Shown in pieces: positions 5,972 to 7,685 of a stretch of 7,685 bases of DNA (position 1 is the first letter of the stretch; the number at the start of each line of letters is the position of its first letter). The DNA is taken from positions 1-7,685 of the forward strand of contig RFLK01000037.1 of assembly GCA_003694525.1 (NCBI GenBank). Reading direction: 5' to 3'. The DNA is from Candidatus Woesearchaeota archaeon (GTDB lineage Archaea; Nanobdellota; Nanobdellia; Woesearchaeales; ARS49). The notes beneath the pieces were generated by a model. It had not been told where the DNA came from. It saw only the letters and a program-made list of their open reading frames with translations, and ran no database searches. A program made the translations under genes and the position numbers.

Positions 5972-6334
5972 ATGGAAAAAAAGAGAAAAAAGAGCAATGA
6001 TCTGTCTTTGCTTGGACGACTGTCTTTTCTGGTTGGTCTTGTAATCAGCATAGCTGCTGGCTGGTGGAACGCTGGCGCATCCGGCCTGCTCGTTCTGGTA
6101 GTGCTTGGTCTGCTGGTCGGTCTTTTGAACGTCACTGCAGCCGAGACTGACAGGTTCTTATTGTCCACGTTGGTCTTGATAACCGCAGGCCTTGCGGTTG
6201 CGCAATCTTTCAATGCGCTCTCACCAGGCCTTGCTGAAGCTCTGAAGCGCATAGTTGCAGCATACGTTGTATTCACCGCAGCTGCAGGTTTCATAGTTGC
6301 TCTAAGAGCCGTCTTGGCAATACAAAGAGATTAA
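5972..6334 (+). CDS. Small four-helix integral membrane protein, function unknown
   Basis: A 120-residue protein with a strongly basic cytosolic N-terminus (MEKKRKKSND) and four hydrophobic segments at about 13-31, 36-53, 61-79 and 93-116. The connecting motif G-L-L-N-V-T-A-A-E-T (50-59) joins helices 2 and 3 and looks conserved in style; I believe similar small membrane proteins with an N-[VI]-T-x-x-E turn occur widely in DPANN archaea, but this is recollection. A W-W-N-A-G turn links helices 1 and 2. No catalytic motif is visible. The start is set by the GGAGGTG Shine-Dalgarno. It follows the reductase gene by 48 nt with its own promoter and is followed by a T-rich terminator, so it is probably a single-gene unit. 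Confidence 0.75.
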   Translation: MEKKRKKSNDLSLLGRLSFLVGLVISIAAGWWNAGASGLLVLVVLGLLVGLLNVTAAETDRFLLSTLVLITAGLAVAQSFNALSPGLAEALKRIVAAYVVFTAAAGFIVALRAVLAIQRD

Positions 6335-6342
6335 TCAACACT

Positions 6343-6368
6343 GTTTTTTCTTTCTTCTTAGTTTTTTC
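6343..6368 (+). terminator. T-rich archaeal terminator
   Basis: Two TTTTTT runs (6344-6349 and 6362-6367) within a pyrimidine-rich stretch that starts 9 nt after the stop of the small membrane protein gene. A short TTAG/CTAA inverted repeat flanks the second run. Archaeal RNA polymerase stops at such poly-T tracts. The rest of the 153-bp gap before the next gene holds only that gene's TATA box. Confidence 0.5.
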
Positions 6369-6458
6369 TAACAAAGCCAATAACAGAATTGTCTGCTAAC
6401 TCTTGTAACATCCTATTCTATTTTCGGTTTTTTACTACTTTAAGCGGTCAGCTAATGA

Positions 6459-6466
6459 TTTTATAT
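6459..6466 (+). promoter_or_regulatory. TATA box of the Cys-rich lipoprotein gene
   Basis: TTTTATAT; the core TTTATAT begins 28 nt before the ATG at 6488. It excludes the longer in-frame reading frame from 6389, whose extra residues would be upstream of the transcript. No Shine-Dalgarno is present, which is consistent with leaderless translation. Confidence 0.5.
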
Positions 6467-6487
6467 GTTTGTTTTGGCTTATTGAGT

Positions 6488-6862
6488 ATGAGATGGATTT
6501 TTGTCTTTCTGATTTTGCTCATTGCCTGCTCTCAGTCTCCCAAAATGCCCGCATCAGATTTTGCGAATTCAACTCGTTTGGTATTTTTTGAAGACAGTAA
6601 GAGGGTTGTTGGCGAGTCTTGCAGGTCTGATTCTGATTGCGCGTTGCCCTTAAAGTGCGTACATTCCAGGTGCCTTCCTAGTTCTGTGGGGGTTGAAGGT
6701 GTTTGTTCATCGAGCGATCAGTGTTTGAGTGGGCAGTGTACTGATGGTCGTTGCGCAAGGTTTGGGGTTAAAAATTCTTCTTATTGGTGCAGAAAGAGGT
6801 GTGATTATAGTCTCGATTCTCTGAACCAGTGTCGCACTGTATGTAATTCGGGGAGTCCTTGA
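6488..6862 (+). CDS. Small cysteine-rich surface lipoprotein
   Basis: A 124-residue protein with a short signal peptide (MRWIFVFLILLIAC) ending in lipobox L11-I-A-C14. Apart from the lipid-anchor Cys there are twelve Cys. Repeat 1 is C45-x5-C51-x5-C57-x4-C62 and repeat 2 is C73-x5-C79-x4-C84-x4-C89; both have the C-x-S-D-x-(D/Q)-C style seen in small disulfide-knotted extracellular modules (Dickkopf/EGF-like in layout). The tail has a twin CX3C arrangement, C101-x3-C105-x9-C115-x3-C119, which could staple a helical hairpin. An even Cys number with regular spacing points to six disulfides formed outside the cell. The role is unknown; binding or adhesion at the cell surface is a guess. It is monocistronic, between a terminator and a tRNA promoter. 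Confidence 0.75.
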   Translation: MRWIFVFLILLIACSQSPKMPASDFANSTRLVFFEDSKRVVGESCRSDSDCALPLKCVHSRCLPSSVGVEGVCSSSDQCLSGQCTDGRCARFGVKNSSYWCRKRCDYSLDSLNQCRTVCNSGSP

Positions 6863-6881
6863 TTTCAAGCAAGGATAAAGC

Positions 6882-6889
6882 TTTTAAAT
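6882..6889 (+). promoter_or_regulatory. TATA box of the hairpin-tRNA-Glu transcript
   Basis: TTTTAAAT. With the spacing seen elsewhere in this window, transcription would start at about 6911-6915. No TATA-like sequence exists at the -25 to -30 position relative to the tRNA 5' end (around 6933-6940), so the tRNA should be made with a ~50-nt 5' leader. Confidence 0.5.
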
Positions 6890-6910
6890 GGGCTGTTCTC
6901 CTGCACTCTT

Positions 6911-6958
6911 GCCCTTGTCAGATGTTTTGCGTTTGCAGAATGTCTGGCGACTTTGGGC
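6911..6958 (+). ncRNA. Long hairpin leader or small RNA upstream of tRNA-Glu
   Basis: The strand folds into 16 consecutive pairs between 6915-6930 and 6935-6950 (five are G-U) with a GTTT loop at 6931-6934. GCCC (6911-6914) can extend the stem by pairing with GGGC (6955-6958), leaving CTTT as a one-sided bulge. The base of the hairpin coincides with the predicted transcription start from the TATA box at 6882-6889, and the tRNA begins only 4 nt after the GGGC. It is either a structured tRNA leader removed by RNase P or a small RNA co-transcribed with the tRNA. No C/D or H/ACA box is present, and there is no open reading frame with a plausible start. The structure is seen in the sequence; the RNA identity is inference. 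Confidence 0.45.
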
Positions 6959-6962
6959 CATT

Positions 6963-7037
6963 GCCGCGATAGTATAGTCCGGTCAAGTATACCGCCCTCT
7001 CGCGGCGGGGACACGGGTTCAAATCCCGTTCGCGGCG
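6963..7037 (+). tRNA. tRNA-Glu (anticodon CTC)
   Basis: A complete cloverleaf. The acceptor stem is GCCGCGA (6963-6969) with TCGCGGC (7030-7036), discriminator G7037. The D arm is GTAT/GTAT-type with G-U pairs. The anticodon stem CCGCC/GGCGG encloses loop CTCTCGC, giving anticodon CTC. There is a four-base variable loop (GGAC), and T stem ACGGG/CCCGT with loop TTCAAAT. CTC reads the GAG codon. The 3' CCA is not encoded (next bases TAA), so it must be added by the CCA enzyme. The gene is neither split nor interrupted by an intron. Confidence 0.96.
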
Positions 7038-7041
7038 TAAT

Positions 7042-7066
7042 GCCCATCTTTAGGATGGGCTTTTTT
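7042..7066 (+). terminator. Hairpin plus T-run after tRNA-Glu
   Basis: GCCCATC (7042-7048) and GATGGGC (7054-7060) form a perfect 7-bp stem with loop TTTAG, followed immediately by TTTTTT (7061-7066). It looks like a bacterial intrinsic terminator. In archaea the T-run alone can stop transcription, and the hairpin may protect or trim the pre-tRNA 3' trailer. Confidence 0.7.
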
Positions 7067-7084
7067 ATTCATTCAAAATAAACA

Positions 7085-7091
7085 TTTATAA
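7085..7091 (+). promoter_or_regulatory. TATA box of the doxX-like gene
   Basis: TTTATAA starts 39 nt before the ATG at 7124, placing the transcript start near 7114 and giving a leader of about 10 nt. That leader contains GGTGAT (7115-7120), a standard archaeal Shine-Dalgarno, 3 nt before the ATG. This gene therefore differs from the leaderless genes in the window. Confidence 0.55.
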
Positions 7092-7123
7092 GAGAATGTG
7101 TCTTTTTTAGCTTTGGTGATATT

Positions 7124-7516
7124 ATGAAAAAGATTGAAGCAAAGTTAAGCAAGTACAAGGACCACGCTCTTGTCTTGTTCAGGCTTGTTTTTGGCTTGTT
7201 GTTTATGGTCCACGGCGCGCAGAAGCTTTTCGGCTTGTTTGGAGGCAATGCTGTTCCTCTTGCAAGTCTTTTGGGTGTTGCAGGAGTTGTTGAGTTCTTT
7301 GGTGGAATTCTGATTGCAATAGGTCTTTTGACAAGGCTTGTCTCGGCTTTGAGCGCAGTTCAAATGCTTGTGGCCTATGTTATGGTTCACGCGCCAAAAG
7401 GTTGGAATCCTGTTGCAAACAAGGGCGAACTCGCGCTTCTATACTTTGCAGCGTTCGTGCTTCTTGCAGTATGGGGTGGTGGCAGGGCAAGTCTTGATGC
7501 TGCTCTGAAGAAGTGA
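7124..7516 (+). CDS. DoxX-family integral membrane protein
   Basis: A 130-residue protein with four transmembrane helices (about 15-35, 45-68, 72-88 and 103-118), the usual size and layout of the DoxX/DoxD-like family. Signature segments are R20-L-V-F-G-L-L-F-M-V-H-G-A-Q-K-L-F-G (helix 1), V-V-E-F-F-G-G-I-L-I-A-I-G-L-L-T-R (55-71) and N-K-G-E-L-A-L-L-Y (99-107). DoxX relatives take part in quinone-linked thiosulfate oxidation in Sulfolobales, or in oxidative-stress membrane complexes in bacteria; many, like this one, have no proven role. A link to the sulfur transporter and disulfide reductase in the same window is possible but they are several genes apart. It has its own promoter and T-rich terminator. 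Confidence 0.88.
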   Translation: MKKIEAKLSKYKDHALVLFRLVFGLLFMVHGAQKLFGLFGGNAVPLASLLGVAGVVEFFGGILIAIGLLTRLVSALSAVQMLVAYVMVHAPKGWNPVANKGELALLYFAAFVLLAVWGGGRASLDAALKK

Positions 7517-7537
7517 TTTTTGATTTATTTCTTTTTT
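7517..7537 (+). terminator. T-rich terminator after the doxX-like gene
   Basis: A run of TTTT directly after the stop codon, then ATTTATTT and TTTTTT (7532-7537). It fits archaeal poly-T termination of the plus-strand gene. On the minus strand the same bases are A-rich, so the convergent gene must end elsewhere. Confidence 0.45.
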
Positions 7538-7685
7538 AATTTTCAAGCGCTAGTTTTGCAAGCTTGAGCGCTCCTTGCTTGCTTTTTGCTGCTGCTATGA
7601 ACAGGTTTCTGTGGCAGAACACTGCATCTTGAACTCCTGTTAGTTTTGCAAGGGTTTGCGCATCAGATCCTGCCCATTCTTTTGG
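7536..7685 (-). CDS. MYG1-family (UPF0160, DHH-type) nuclease, C-terminal end
   Basis: Only the last 49 codons before the TAA at 7538-7536 are present; the gene runs off the right edge. They read P-K-E-W-A-G at the window edge, then L-T-G-V-Q-D-A-V-F-C-H and F-I-A-A-A-K-S-K-Q-G-A-L-K-L-A-K-L-A-L. This matches the conserved end of MYG1 proteins (a Trp-x-Gly segment, then [TS]-G-V-x-x-x-V-F-x-H, then F-I-x-x-x-K-[ST]-K-x-G-A). MYG1 belongs to the DHH phosphoesterase superfamily and has been described as a 3'-5' RNA exonuclease in eukaryotes. The catalytic part is outside the window. It is convergent with the doxX-like gene, separated by 19 bp. Confidence 0.75.
   Translation of the reverse strand, partial: PKEWAGSDAQTLAKLTGVQDAVFCHRNLFIAAAKSKQGALKLAKLALEN

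Noticed and set aside
6389..6487. N-terminal extension of the Cys-rich lipoprotein
   Set aside because: It lies upstream of and across the TATA box, and a clean lipoprotein signal starts at 6488.
6911..6958. C/D or H/ACA guide RNA
   Set aside because: No RTGATGA/CTGA pair, no internal guide pocket and no ACA after the stem.
6963..7037. Split or intron-containing tRNA-Glu, as known in Nanoarchaeum
   Set aside because: All four stems are contiguous and complete with no insertion at the anticodon loop.
6865..7047. 60-codon minus-strand open frame over the tRNA
   Set aside because: It reads through the tRNA gene and its leader hairpin; no promoter or ribosome binding site.

Overview
The window looks like a chromosomal segment of an archaeon, most likely a small-genome lineage of the DPANN type; the exact lineage cannot be fixed from this sequence alone. 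The grounds are archaeal TATA boxes (TTTATAAA, TTTATATT) at a nearly constant 28-30 nt before start codons with no room for a leader, a tRNA-Glu gene without an encoded CCA end, poly-T stretches after genes, lipobox proteins and very short intergenic spaces. Base composition is moderate (roughly 40-45% GC by eye). No insertion sequence, CRISPR array, integrase or phage gene was seen.

Layout. Positions 1-2841 (minus strand) hold three consecutive predicted lipoproteins: a 685-residue TPR-like alpha-solenoid, a 180-residue protein with two EF-hand-like acidic loops, and the first 34 residues of a third lipoprotein that follows with its ribosome binding site across the previous stop codon. A divergent promoter region (2842-2961) separates them from a GT2-type glycosyltransferase (2962-3618). 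Next come a two-gene YeeE/YedE-type sulfur-compound transporter split into N- and C-half proteins (3660-4115 and 4112-4510, overlapping by GTGA) and a two-cysteine FAD/NAD disulfide reductase of the dihydrolipoamide dehydrogenase class (4574-5923). A small four-helix membrane protein (5972-6334) and a cysteine-rich lipoprotein (6488-6862) follow. A tRNA-Glu(CTC) gene (6963-7037) is preceded by a long hairpin that starts at the predicted transcription start and is followed by a hairpin plus T-run. Last are a DoxX-family membrane protein (7124-7516) and, convergent to it, the C-terminal end of a MYG1-family (DHH-type) nuclease (7536-7685).

How it fits together. The left third is an envelope module: a large repeat scaffold and two smaller lipoproteins anchored on the outer face of the cell membrane. 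The middle suggests thiol/sulfur chemistry: uptake of thiosulfate or a similar sulfur compound next to a CXXXXC disulfide reductase, although the reductase has its own promoter. The promoter spacing rule is useful in itself: it sets start codons at 2841 (GTG), 3660 (ATG), 4574 (GTG) and 6488 (ATG), and it places the tRNA transcript start at the base of the leader hairpin. The most unusual items are the 16-pair hairpin fused to the tRNA transcript, the strictly 33/26-residue modular solenoid, and the cysteine-rich lipoprotein with two four-Cys repeats and a twin CX3C tail.
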